NCBI GenBank assembly: GCA_024709145.1
Contig: JANJXG010000045.1
Location: 1 to 33,010 of the forward strand
Source: Bacteroidales bacterium
Lineage (GTDB): Bacteria > Bacteroidota > Bacteroidia > Bacteroidales > F082
Length of the DNA stretch: 33,010 bases
Direction of reading: 5' to 3'
The notes beneath the pieces are model-generated. The model worked only from the letters and a program-made list of their open reading frames with translations, was not told the origin of the DNA and made no database searches. Below, piece after piece: positions 8,682 through 16,890 of this stretch. Position 1 is the first letter of the stretch. Each line of letters begins with the position of its first letter. The position numbers and the translations under genes are program-made.

Positions 8682-9160
8682 GGCAATAAGATTAGAATGA
8701 GTTCGTCCAAATTTTTTACCACATAATCGGCCATGGGGTAATCCCCCTCAATGCCTGCTTCATTCAAAAGTGCAGTTCGCATCCCACCCGCTTTGGCACC
8801 TACAATATCTTTGTCGTAAAGATTGCCAATCATCATAGCTTCGCTGGGTTTAAAGCCGGAAAGGTTAAGAACTGCCGCAAAAAAAGCGGGATCGGGTTTG
8901 CTAAAGCCAAGCTCATGTTTTGAATAGAAACGGCTGAAATATCTTTCGGCATTCACCCTGGCGAGCGCCTTCTTCATCTCCGGTACGTCACTGTGAGAAG
9001 CACTCGTTGCAATAATGCAGCAATATTGTTTGCATACTGCCTCAAGCAGGGCCTGGGCCCCCGGAACCCAGGCAACTTTTTCCCAGCCAGACATTGGGCC
9101 AGGGAGATCAAAATCCCGCATAACGGTATCACCCCAATCAAAAACCAAGGCTTTCAGCAT
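8678..9160 (-). CDS. HAD-superfamily hydrolase with variant motif I
   Basis: A small 160-residue HAD protein of the phosphoglycolate-phosphatase-like type. Motif I is FDWGDT (nucleophile D8), motif II IATSAS (50-55), motif III lysine K88 in GFSKPD, motif IV IGNLYDKDI (111-119). In the classical DxDx(T/V) motif the second Asp, at +2, is the general acid/base. Here +2 is Gly10 and the acidic residue is at +3 (D11). This may change or weaken phosphatase activity. The cap region is short. It is the first gene of a two-gene unit with the M23 peptidase. The substrate is unknown. Confidence 0.8.
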   Translation of the reverse strand: MLKALVFDWGDTVMRDFDLPGPMSGWEKVAWVPGAQALLEAVCKQYCCIIATSASHSDVPEMKKALARVNAERYFSRFYSKHELGFSKPDPAFFAAVLNLSGFKPSEAMMIGNLYDKDIVGAKAGGMRTALLNEAGIEGDYPMADYVVKNLDELILILLP

Positions 9161-9175
9161 AAATTGTATTTTTTA

Positions 9176-9183
9176 CAAAAATA
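9176..9183 (-). promoter_or_regulatory. Putative -7 box for the HAD-M23 unit
   Basis: The minus strand reads TATTTTTG, fitting TAnnTTTG, 15 bases before the ATG at 9160. A -33 element at the expected spacing is not apparent. Confidence 0.45.
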
Positions 9184-9260
9184 AGTCAAACATCTGCAAG
9201 TGGGTTGTTTCCCCGTTAACAGTTTGTTCGATAACGATTTCAATTTTAGTCAAATCACTC

Positions 9261-9277
9261 ATTATCAAATTGATAAT
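9261..9277. repeat. Perfect short palindrome downstream of the SNF2 gene
   Basis: ATTATCA-AAT-TGATAAT forms a 7-bp stem with a 3-nt loop between the stop of the SNF2 helicase (9303) and the promoter of the HAD gene. It has no long T-run, so it may be a weak terminator or a small operator-like site. Confidence 0.35.
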
Positions 9278-9302
9278 TTACATCTAAAGGAAAACAACTA
9301 AA

Positions 9303-12296
9303 TCATTTTACCAATTCCAACATCTCATCCCTTGTCAGCGCAGCATAGAAAGATTCTTCAACGATGGCAGATTTGGCAAGAATACGCTTAGATTCCTGCA
9401 AGACCATGATTTTTTCTTCGATAGTGCCTTTGGTTATGAACCGGTAAACAAATACGCAACTCTTTTGACCGATCCGATGCGACCTGCTGATGGCCTGAGA
9501 CTCCGCAGCAGGATTCCACCAGGGATCGAGAATAAACACATAATCAGCTTCTGCCAGGTTAAGTCCAACGCCTCCCGCTTTGAGTGATATTAGAAAGACT
9601 TTTTCTTTGCTTTCGGTTTTAAATCGCTTAATCACTTCCGAACGGTTTGAGGTTGAACCTGTAAGTTTTTGATAACCAATAGCTCGCTCCTGCAACATGC
9701 TTTCTAGCAACTCAAGCTGAGTAACAAAAGATGAAAAAATTAAAACCTTGTGATCTTCTTCAAGAATCGTTTCCAGATGGTTGATAACTTCCTCATATTT
9801 ACCACTTTCAGCCTCATGATTTTCAAAAAGCAACTTTGGATGATTGGCCACTTGGCGCAACTTCATTAAAGCTGTCAGGTAGAGCACCGCCGTGTCCTTT
9901 GCCCCTGCTGCATCATTCACCTGCCCGATTAACGCATTGCGCATCTTAGATTTTTCACTATCATACAAATGACGCTGTTCCTCAGTCATTTCGCAGTAAA
10001 CAATGGTTTCAGTCAGACCAGGAAGTTCAGGAGCAACCTGTGATTTTGTCCTCCGTAAAATGAAAGAATTCGTTAATAGCAGGAGCTTTTCGCGCTGCGG
10101 CGAATCGGGATTCTTTGAAACAGGATTGCCGTAATGCCTGTTAAATACCGCAAGACTTCCGAGCAATCCCGGATTGACAAAGTGCATTTGCGACCATAAA
10201 TCGGCAAGATGATTTTCGACCGGCGTACCTGTAAGCACAAATTTATACTTTCCATTCAGCGCATAAGCCGAAACCGCAGTCTTGGAACTGGCATTTTTGA
10301 TTTGCTGACTTTCATCCAATACAATGATGCTAAACGGATATTTCTCAAGCACTTCGATATCATTCCTCATGACGCCATATGTAGTAAGTACGATGTCGGT
10401 CTGCTGTAACATCCGCACACTTAATTTTCGGTTCGGACCGGAATAGTCAATAACCCGAAGTGATGGAGCAAAGCGCCTGATTTCTTCCTTCCAATTATAA
10501 ATCAACGAGGTAGGCATTACAATTAGTGAAGGAGCAATGAATGGGTCTGCCTCGTTTGTAGTTGTGGCTGGCACGGTTGCGGCAGAAAACAAATCAAGCT
10601 GACCCTTTTCCCTAGCCAGTTGATCGTCTTGAGAACTTGTCGCACGACCTGACTTTTCGTGTTGATACCTGACCCATGCAGCAAGCAAGGCAATTACCTG
10701 CACTGTTTTTCCTAACCCCATATCATCGGCGAGGATACCACCTGTTTGATTTTTGAGATGATTGGTCAGCCAATAAAACCCAATTTCCTGGTAGGGTCGC
10801 AAATTGGCTGAATGAAGCACAGGTTTCAAATCAAAATCTGGTGCCTGCGTCGAAACATTGAGTTGATTTTCAAGCTTGAATTCAGAGAAATCAAAAAGCA
10901 CCTTGTGATGCTTTTTCAGGCGAAGTGTTTGCTGTTGGACTACACCATGTATGAATAACCCGCTGTATTTCTCAAACCAGGAAACAGGAATTACAAACCG
11001 GCTTCCATCAGGCAAAACGAACTCCCTGTTTTCATCGAGAATGTGCTGACGCAGTGTCACAAAAGGGAAACTAAAGGCTCCGGCTTGAATAATAATTTTA
11101 AGGTCGAACCAATCATTCTCCTGACGAACAACGATCTTGAGTTCAGGCGGGTCGATGATATACATCAAATCGTCAGGCTGATCGATCACAAAACCAGCAT
11201 CAGTGAGTCGGGATTTATTATCCTGAAGAAACTCAATAAGCCCATATATCTGAAGATCAGGTACCTGACGATAAAAAAAAGAAGCTGTTCTTTGTAAATT
11301 CAATGATTCCAGGACAGCCATCAAGCCCGCTTCCCATTCTGGATTCCGCTTTGATCGCCGAAACTCAAAGCCGGATTCGGTATTTTGCAAACTAATCATC
11401 ACCTGCTGTGGAAAATCGCAGGGAATGGTTTTCACAACATAGTCGAACATCAAAACAAATCCATAATAACCTTGCCATCCCATCACAGGTTTAAGATGCG
11501 CAACAGGCTCTTTATCAATATCCTCCAACATAAAACCACTGGCTTCAATATTCGAATGTCCGGCGATCTTTTTAATAAATTTTTCGAAATATTCTTTCTC
11601 AATCCTCGCAGGAATGATGATTTCTTCTTTTGAAAGAAAGGGTTTGATCTGCAATCCGGTAACATTTTTATCAAACTTGATCAACCTTTTATTTACCAGC
11701 ACAAAACAAGGTTCGTTGGATAGAACAACTGCTTTCTCATCCAAAAGTCTCAGCGGTTTATCAGCAATAACAGCTTCGAGTCTGTAACGGGTTGCCTGAT
11801 CTCCTTTATGGAAAAATAGTTTGGTCTGAGCAATCTCACTTTCAATGGTGATTTGGTTTTCGGGATACAAATGAGGAAAAAAGCGTGGTTCAAAAACAGG
11901 AATCTCCAACAATTGCAGAACTCTGACAATTTCAGAAATTTGCCTCCAAATAAAAGGAAACACAACCTGATCGAGAATTATCCGATTGCCATCGCCAAAG
12001 AATTCCTGAGGCATCACTTTCTTTTTTGAAAACCTGCCGATCAGCTGATGAACATCAAGTGAATGTGTGAGCTCATGCAACAATATCAACCGCTGATCAA
12101 TGCCATAATTTTCATTCAGGGTTATGGCAGATAAAAGCCATTCAGCTTTTAATCGGCCAATTTCAGTGCGGCGGCAAGCATAGGGTAATACAACTTCACC
12201 AATGTACCGGTTTGATTTCACAACAGCGGCAAGAAGCAATTCTTCACCACTTATCGTTTTGATAACCAATGGATTTATTTCAGTACTTTTCTTCAT
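9303..12296 (-). CDS. SNF2/HepA-family DNA-dependent ATPase (helicase-like)
   Basis: A 997-residue Swi2/Snf2 motor protein. The motor occupies the C-terminal half: motif Ia region LRPYQEIGFYWL, Walker A DDMGLGKT (524-531), motif Ib PTSLIYNW, motif II LDESQQIKN (660-668; DESQ in place of the usual DEAH/DEAQ), motif III LTGTPVENHLADLW. The helicase C lobe ends with GVGLNLAEADYVFILDPWWNPA and SRSHRIGQ. Family members translocate on double-stranded DNA and remodel protein-DNA complexes such as stalled RNA polymerase. The N-terminal ~495 residues are mostly alpha/beta with no domain I can name. A low-complexity, Thr/Asp-rich insert (about 545-590) sits after Walker A. Start is ATG with a TATATTTG box just upstream, divergent from moeA. 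Confidence 0.9.
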   Translation of the reverse strand: MKKSTEINPLVIKTISGEELLLAAVVKSNRYIGEVVLPYACRRTEIGRLKAEWLLSAITLNENYGIDQRLILLHELTHSLDVHQLIGRFSKKKVMPQEFFGDGNRIILDQVVFPFIWRQISEIVRVLQLLEIPVFEPRFFPHLYPENQITIESEIAQTKLFFHKGDQATRYRLEAVIADKPLRLLDEKAVVLSNEPCFVLVNKRLIKFDKNVTGLQIKPFLSKEEIIIPARIEKEYFEKFIKKIAGHSNIEASGFMLEDIDKEPVAHLKPVMGWQGYYGFVLMFDYVVKTIPCDFPQQVMISLQNTESGFEFRRSKRNPEWEAGLMAVLESLNLQRTASFFYRQVPDLQIYGLIEFLQDNKSRLTDAGFVIDQPDDLMYIIDPPELKIVVRQENDWFDLKIIIQAGAFSFPFVTLRQHILDENREFVLPDGSRFVIPVSWFEKYSGLFIHGVVQQQTLRLKKHHKVLFDFSEFKLENQLNVSTQAPDFDLKPVLHSANLRPYQEIGFYWLTNHLKNQTGGILADDMGLGKTVQVIALLAAWVRYQHEKSGRATSSQDDQLAREKGQLDLFSAATVPATTTNEADPFIAPSLIVMPTSLIYNWKEEIRRFAPSLRVIDYSGPNRKLSVRMLQQTDIVLTTYGVMRNDIEVLEKYPFSIIVLDESQQIKNASSKTAVSAYALNGKYKFVLTGTPVENHLADLWSQMHFVNPGLLGSLAVFNRHYGNPVSKNPDSPQREKLLLLTNSFILRRTKSQVAPELPGLTETIVYCEMTEEQRHLYDSEKSKMRNALIGQVNDAAGAKDTAVLYLTALMKLRQVANHPKLLFENHEAESGKYEEVINHLETILEEDHKVLIFSSFVTQLELLESMLQERAIGYQKLTGSTSNRSEVIKRFKTESKEKVFLISLKAGGVGLNLAEADYVFILDPWWNPAAESQAISRSHRIGQKSCVFVYRFITKGTIEEKIMVLQESKRILAKSAIVEESFYAALTRDEMLELVK

Positions 12297-12305
12297 TCAG
12301 GGCAA

Positions 12306-12313
12306 CAAATATA
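12306..12313 (-). promoter_or_regulatory. Putative -7 box for the SNF2 gene
   Basis: The minus strand reads TATATTTG (TAnnTTTG), 9 bases before the ATG at 12296. No -33 element is seen at 19-21 nt. It shares a 90-base divergent spacer with the moeA promoter. Confidence 0.45.
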
Positions 12314-12365
12314 CAGATTTGACCCCGGAAGATGAAGGTCAAAATCCGAATTTGCGCAAAAAGAC

Positions 12366-12373
12366 TACTTTTG
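12366..12373 (+). promoter_or_regulatory. Putative -7 box for moeA-moaA
   Basis: TACTTTTG matches TAnnTTTG and ends 13 bases before the moeA ATG at 12387. The -33 region has no clear TTG at the expected spacing. Confidence 0.45.
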
Positions 12374-12386
12374 CTGAAAAAAGTCA

Positions 12387-13559
12387 ATGATCACTTTTGA
12401 GGAAGCTTTCAGGATCATCACAAGTAACCTTCCTGTAAAGGAAACCGAACGAATTCATTTTCAATTATCAGCTGGAAGAGTCCTGGCAGAAGACATTCAC
12501 AGTGATCTCAACATGCCACCTTTTGATAAAGCTGCAGTTGATGGTTATGCATGCCGAAGAGCCGACCTTCATCAGCCAATGCAACTAATGGAAGTCATAG
12601 CAGCAGGAAGTCAGCCTAAAAAAGAAATTTTACCAGGCAGTTGTTCCAAAATTATGACTGGTGCTATGATGCCTAAAAATGCGGACTGCGTTGTGATGGT
12701 TGAACACAGCATAATTGATGCAGAAGGAAAGGTAATTATCCTTGATAAAAATACCAAAAACAACATTGCCTACCTGGGCGAAGACATTCGGGAAGGGGAA
12801 AAAGTGCTGGCAGAAGGTTCATTAATCAAAGCACAACACATTGCCGTATTGGCATCTGCAGGCGCAATTAATCCTTTGGTTTACAAAAAGGTAATCACAA
12901 CAATCATGTCAACAGGTGATGAATTGGTTGAACCGGATCATAACCCTGTTGCAGGTAAAATAAGAAACAGCAACGGCAGTCAGTTGGTTGAACAGCTTCG
13001 AACAACTGGTGCAGAGGTAATTTATGGGGGCATCGTTCCCGATGATGCCGAAATCACCCGACAAATGATAAGTAATGCATTAAAAAACAGTGATGTCGTC
13101 ATTCTTTCTGGCGGAATTTCAATGGGTGATTTTGATTATATCCCTGGGATTCTGAAGGAACTCAGGTTTCAAATCCTTTTTCAGTCACTTGCCGTGCAAC
13201 CAGGCAAACCTACTGTCTTCGCCAGGTCGGAAAACAAATTTATTCTTGGCCTGCCCGGAAATCCGGTCTCGAGCTTTAACATCTTCGAGCTTTTAGGTAA
13301 ACCTTTCCTTTACAGGTTAATGGGTCATCAGCAAAAAGACCTAAACCTCCGCCTACCCTTAGCCGAGAACTATTCACGCAAAGGATCGGGCAGGCTTGGA
13401 TTTGTACCTGCATTACTCACAAACGGCATGGTTGTTCCCATACATTATCATGGATCGGCACACATCAATGCATTGGTAAATGCCGATATACTTTTCAGCG
13501 TTCCATTAGGGATCAGCGAACTTCATGCAGGAGAATTGGTAGATGTACGATTCATATAA
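12387..13559 (+). CDS. moeA: Molybdopterin molybdenumtransferase MoeA
   Basis: A 390-residue MoeA, the usual length. It inserts molybdate into adenylylated molybdopterin in the last step of molybdenum cofactor synthesis, in the cytoplasm. Landmarks in order: MPPFDKAAVDGYA (43-55), IMTGAMMPKNADCVVMVE (89-106), STGDEL (175-180), the MoCF fold signature SGGISMGDFDY (241-251), AVQPGKPT (269-276) and GLPGNPVSS (288-296). A beta-barrel domain IV follows to the end. All motifs look intact. The downstream moaA starts inside the last 17 bases of this gene, so translation is likely coupled. No other cofactor genes (moaC, moaE, mobA, mog) are in the window. Confidence 0.93.
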   Translation: MITFEEAFRIITSNLPVKETERIHFQLSAGRVLAEDIHSDLNMPPFDKAAVDGYACRRADLHQPMQLMEVIAAGSQPKKEILPGSCSKIMTGAMMPKNADCVVMVEHSIIDAEGKVIILDKNTKNNIAYLGEDIREGEKVLAEGSLIKAQHIAVLASAGAINPLVYKKVITTIMSTGDELVEPDHNPVAGKIRNSNGSQLVEQLRTTGAEVIYGGIVPDDAEITRQMISNALKNSDVVILSGGISMGDFDYIPGILKELRFQILFQSLAVQPGKPTVFARSENKFILGLPGNPVSSFNIFELLGKPFLYRLMGHQQKDLNLRLPLAENYSRKGSGRLGFVPALLTNGMVVPIHYHGSAHINALVNADILFSVPLGISELHAGELVDVRFI

Positions 13560-14343
13560 TCGCAAAATATCCTATCTGAGGATTTCGGTCACTGATCGCT
13601 GCAATTTACGGTGCGCCTATTGTATGCCGGCTTGCGGGATCAAGACAATGCCTCACGAAGACATACTCACCTTTGAGGAAATTTTCGATCTGGTGAAATT
13701 TGCCGCTGAACATGGCGTGAATAAGGTTCGGATTACAGGGGGGGAACCCCTCGTGAGAAAAGGAATCGTATCGCTTGTTGAAAGTATTGCCTCCATAAAA
13801 GGAATTACGGATTTTGGCATGACAACCAATGGCACAATACTTGACAAATTTGCAGTAGATTTAAAAAATGCTGGTTTACAAAGAGTTAATATCAGCCTGG
13901 ACACCACTGACCCTGAAAGGTTTAATATAATTACCAGAACCGGAAAACTGGAAGATGTCCTCAGAGGGATCGATGCAGCAAAGAATGCCGGACTATTTCC
14001 CATAAAAATAAACTGTGTGATTAAGCAGCATTCACAAGAACCTGATGCCAGACTAGTTCGCACTTTTTGTGAGGAAAATAACTTACAGGTACGTTTTATA
14101 AAAGAAATGAACCTAGAAACTGGTCAGTTTTCAGTAGTCGAAGGCGGAGATGGTGGTCATTGTGCCAGTTGTAACAGAATGAGAATCACAGCCAATGGTG
14201 ACCTAAAGCCATGCTTGTTTACCGATCTCGCCTACAATATCAGAAAGATGGGTATTGAAGAAGCTTACCTGGCGGCTATCCAGAATAAACCTTCTTGTGG
14301 CTCTATCAATCAAAAAAATCAGTTTAGTAATATTGGAGGTTAA
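13543..14343 (+). CDS. moaA: Compact MoaA-type radical SAM protein (GTP 3',8-cyclase-like)
   Basis: A 266-residue radical SAM enzyme, shorter than canonical MoaA (roughly 320-340). The N-terminal cluster motif CxxxCxxC is C20, C24, C27 and the SAM motif GGEP is 66-69. The C-terminal second 4Fe-4S ligand set C207-x2-C210-x13-C224 is intact, with the NRMR arginines (R212, R214) that bind GTP in the family. The protein ends in the conserved Gly-Gly (NIGG). What is missing is the ~60-residue segment normally lying between the RFIE/RFIK strand (here RFIKEMN, 184-190) and the second cluster. It is replaced by the short ETGQFSVVEGGDGGHC. The frame is clean, so this is a natural compact form and not a broken gene. 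It overlaps moeA by 17 bases. Likely makes cPMP precursor, though a different substrate is possible. Confidence 0.8.
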   Translation: MYDSYNRKISYLRISVTDRCNLRCAYCMPACGIKTMPHEDILTFEEIFDLVKFAAEHGVNKVRITGGEPLVRKGIVSLVESIASIKGITDFGMTTNGTILDKFAVDLKNAGLQRVNISLDTTDPERFNIITRTGKLEDVLRGIDAAKNAGLFPIKINCVIKQHSQEPDARLVRTFCEENNLQVRFIKEMNLETGQFSVVEGGDGGHCASCNRMRITANGDLKPCLFTDLAYNIRKMGIEEAYLAAIQNKPSCGSINQKNQFSNIGG

Positions 14344-14434
14344 ACCTAGCGATATGGAATGTTGACGCTTTGTTCATTTTATTAAAAGATTTGAAAACCA
14401 ATCCATTATTGAACCAAAATTCATTCATTAGAAA

Positions 14435-15310
14435 ATGAAAGTAATTATCAGTAACAAACAAAGCTTCCCAAAATACGGAAGTATCCATTCAATACACTCG
14501 TTCCCATCTGTATACACTGATGATAGAAGAATTGACATTTGGCTCCCTGAAGGATTTGACCCCAGTGTAAAGCATGCTGTTTTATATATGCATGACGGCC
14601 AAAATCTTTTTAATCCGGCAATGGGATTTCATGGTCAGATTTGGGCAGTTGATGCGGCTTTGCAGCCTCTTATCTATCAATCAAGGGTGAAGCCAACCAT
14701 CGTAGTTGCGATCTGGAATACTATGAAAAGGTATCAGGAATATCTACCTGTTCCAGCCTTTGAGCTCCTGCCAGGTGACTTAAGGGAACACATTCGTGAC
14801 GAGCACAACAATCCTGAATTGAAACCAATGAGCGATGGTTACCTATCCTTTATCGTCAAAGAATTAAAACCGTATATTGATGAATCGTATCCTACCTTAC
14901 CTGAGGCAGTTAACACCACAATCATGGGCTCCAGTATGGGAGGCTTGATATCAATCTATGCCATTACCCTTTATCCCGAAATTTTTGGTAATGCAGGATG
15001 CGTAAGTACCCATTGGCCACTTAGTTTGCACCTGAACGACTTACACTTTTCCCTACCCTTTATACATTGGCTGGAAGAAAATCTTCCCAATCCGGCAGAC
15101 CATCGTTTATACTTTGATTTTGGAACAGAGACCATTGACACTTACTATGAGATGCATCAGGTTGAGGTGGACAAAATACTACGAAAAGCGGGTTACCAGG
15201 AAGGAAAAAATTGGATTACGATAAAAGATCAGGGAGCTACACACAGCGAGGAAGCCTGGAAAAACAGGGTACATATGCCACTCGAATTCCTGCAACGGTC
15301 GTCGAATTAA
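14435..15310 (+). CDS. Putative esterase (Fes/esterase D-like alpha/beta hydrolase)
   Basis: A 291-residue alpha/beta hydrolase of the 'putative esterase' family (PF00756 type), without a signal peptide, so cytoplasmic. The oxyanion/strand region is AVLYMHDGQNLF (48-59), the nucleophile elbow is GSSMGG with Ser167, and the catalytic His is H270 in GATHSEEAW. The acid is probably an Asp in YFDFGTETID (226-235). Family members hydrolyse esters such as ferric-siderophore or acetylated carbohydrate esters; nothing here picks the substrate. It lies 91 bases downstream of moaA on the same strand without a recognisable -7 box, so it may be read through from the moeA promoter. Confidence 0.82.
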   Translation: MKVIISNKQSFPKYGSIHSIHSFPSVYTDDRRIDIWLPEGFDPSVKHAVLYMHDGQNLFNPAMGFHGQIWAVDAALQPLIYQSRVKPTIVVAIWNTMKRYQEYLPVPAFELLPGDLREHIRDEHNNPELKPMSDGYLSFIVKELKPYIDESYPTLPEAVNTTIMGSSMGGLISIYAITLYPEIFGNAGCVSTHWPLSLHLNDLHFSLPFIHWLEENLPNPADHRLYFDFGTETIDTYYEMHQVEVDKILRKAGYQEGKNWITIKDQGATHSEEAWKNRVHMPLEFLQRSSN

Positions 15311-15415
15311 ACTACAAAACATAGCACCATCTACCAAACAACGGCTCGGATTACACCTTACCTGTGCTTAACATGTAAGCTGTAAATGCTACAATATTCC
15401 ATTTACTCACCTTAC

Positions 15416-15440
15416 AATATAAATGTATTATACATTATAT
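15416..15440. promoter_or_regulatory. Interrupted palindrome upstream of the phosphate cluster
   Basis: AATGTA-TTA-TACATT, flanked on both sides by ATAT (with one bulged A), makes an almost perfect dyad about 90 bases upstream of the -7 box of the DUF47 gene. It sits in a 250-base AT-rich spacer (15311-15560) that has no gene. It could be an operator or just an AT-rich hairpin. Confidence 0.35.
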
Positions 15441-15506
15441 CAATTTGTTATGAAATCATATTCCACTACAGGTTAAAAGTTTCCCATTCAGACACACTTA
15501 ACGCTA

Positions 15507-15539
15507 TTGGAATTTAACAAAATTAAAGTTTTACCTTTG
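15507..15539 (+). promoter_or_regulatory. Promoter of the phosphate-uptake cluster
   Basis: TACCTTTG at 15532-15539 matches TAnnTTTG. A TTG at 15507-15509 lies 22 nt upstream, slightly wider than the usual 19-21. The start point would be near 15546, with a leader of about 15 nt to the ATG at 15561. The -33 TTG is itself the first codon of a longer open frame, which argues that the longer frame is not used. Confidence 0.5.
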
Positions 15540-15560
15540 ACCGTATTAAACTCAAATTCT

Positions 15561-16208
15561 ATGTTCACGCTTCGACATGCCAACAAATCAATCCAATTGA
15601 TTGAGACATTTATCGATCATATCGACAAAGGCATCCTGATTTTCAAAGAAGGCGTTTTTAATTACCTCGACGGGAACAATGCAAGTTTTCTCGACAACCT
15701 CAAAACACTTTCCGTTCTTGAAACGGAAGCCGATATCATGCGTCGAAAAGTTGAAAACATTTTATATACCCAATCCCTAATGCCACAATTGCGTGGAGAC
15801 ATCATGCGCTTAATGGAGGAACTTGATAACATCATCGATTTGGCGAAAAAAAATCTCTATCAATTTGATGTTGAAATACCATTCATACCCAATGAATTAC
15901 ATCAGGAATTGAAGAAACTGACAGAATTGGCAGTTGCTGCCTGCGAATCAGTTCTTCCGGCTGCCAGGGCCTATTTCAGAGAACCCGAAGCTGTCAAAGA
16001 AAAAATACACCGCACCTATTTGTATGAAAAGGAGGCTGATAAACTGGCAGATGGCATTAAACGGAAGGTATTTCACGACATGCCCAGCCTTAAGTTGAGT
16101 GAAAAATTTCATTTACGATATTTCACATTACATATTGAAACAATATCCGATGCAGCCGAAAAGGCTGCCGACCTGATTTCGATTATGGCAATAAAACGGA
16201 CGATTTAG
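15561..16208 (+). CDS. DUF47 family PhoU-like accessory protein
   Basis: A 215-residue all-helical cytoplasmic protein of the DUF47/Pit-accessory family, related in fold to PhoU. It begins MFTLRHANKSIQLIETFIDH and shows the family's acidic helix pairs, including VLETEADIMRRKVENILY, the metal/interaction-type MRLMEELDNIIDLAKKN and YEKEADKLADGIKRK. DUF47 genes very commonly sit beside PiT permeases and are thought to modulate them; that is the case here, with one unknown gene between. The ATG at 15561 is chosen over a TTG at 15507 because the family starts close to it and the -7 box lies between the two. It is the first gene of the cluster. Confidence 0.85.
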   Translation: MFTLRHANKSIQLIETFIDHIDKGILIFKEGVFNYLDGNNASFLDNLKTLSVLETEADIMRRKVENILYTQSLMPQLRGDIMRLMEELDNIIDLAKKNLYQFDVEIPFIPNELHQELKKLTELAVAACESVLPAARAYFREPEAVKEKIHRTYLYEKEADKLADGIKRKVFHDMPSLKLSEKFHLRYFTLHIETISDAAEKAADLISIMAIKRTI

Positions 16209-16236
16209 CTTATAACATGTTAATTGCCAAAATCTT

Positions 16237-16836
16237 ATGAATAGGGATTTAGAAATGCAAAAGGAAATAAGGTACGATATCAAATTAAATTCAGGTGAAA
16301 TTATCAAAGATTTCAGCAGAAGAGAAATGATGGAGCTTGCAACGACTGATGGATATATGGATGCTATTGTAAAACCTGTTTCAGAAAATGAGAACTGGAT
16401 TTCAATACAGGAATGGAAAAGCGCAATCTATTCCGAAATGAAAGCAAAAAATCATTTTGTGATTGTCGGCGAACCCCTCAGCTGGTGGGAGAAGTTTCTA
16501 TCACTTACTTTCCTGTATCCTAAAAGATGGCAACTGCTTCGTTTTGAACTCGTGAATGATACATTTACGCTAAGCTTTGGAGACAATCAGATGGTATCCT
16601 TTAGCAAAGGGAGTTTTGAGGCAATTATTGACATTGACAAGCATCAGCGCAGAAAGATCAGCATTCGTTTAACAAACGGGCGTAAGTATGCATTTTTTGA
16701 AAGTTTAACGGGTATTGCTTCAGAAGATTTTAAACTCATACTCCAGCTTTTGGATGCAAAGGAATCAGGGATGATGAGGTTTTCACTATCCATGATGAAT
16801 ATTAACCGACAGCTTAGCAGGCTTGCAAAACGCTAA
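16237..16836 (+). CDS. Unrecognised protein of the phosphate cluster
   Basis: A 199-residue protein I cannot name. The N-terminal part (about 10-70) has a pattern vaguely like GYF_2 domains: SGEIIKDFSRREMMELA followed by VKPVSENENWISIQEW. The C-terminal part (about 80-199) is beta-rich with WWEKFLSLTFLYPKRW, a run of basic and aromatic residues, then alternating strands and a final helix, which might be PH-like. There is no signal peptide and no confident membrane helix, so it is probably cytoplasmic or membrane-associated. It lies 28 bases after the DUF47 gene and 54 before the PiT fusion, in the same direction, so a role with these two is a reasonable inference. An internal in-frame ATG six codons in is an alternative start. 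Confidence 0.75.
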   Translation: MNRDLEMQKEIRYDIKLNSGEIIKDFSRREMMELATTDGYMDAIVKPVSENENWISIQEWKSAIYSEMKAKNHFVIVGEPLSWWEKFLSLTFLYPKRWQLLRFELVNDTFTLSFGDNQMVSFSKGSFEAIIDIDKHQRRKISIRLTNGRKYAFFESLTGIASEDFKLILQLLDAKESGMMRFSLSMMNINRQLSRLAKR

Positions 16837-16890
16837 ACAAAATAATCGTATCACATTGATTTAAAAATCGTTATTACGCAATAAAACACA

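Noticed and set aside
12060-12074. HELTH (residues 75-79 of the SNF2 protein) looks like a zinc-protease HExxH motif.
   Set aside because: It sits in an apparently ordinary helical stretch of a SNF2 N-terminus with no third ligand or protease fold nearby; five residues can match by chance.
13543-14343. The short moaA considered as a frameshifted or truncated pseudogene.
   Set aside because: All N- and C-terminal motifs including the terminal Gly-Gly are in one frame, so the shorter middle is a natural form.
15507-15560. A longer DUF47 protein starting at TTG 15507.
   Set aside because: The extension overlaps the predicted -33 and -7 elements, and the family N-terminus fits the ATG at 15561.
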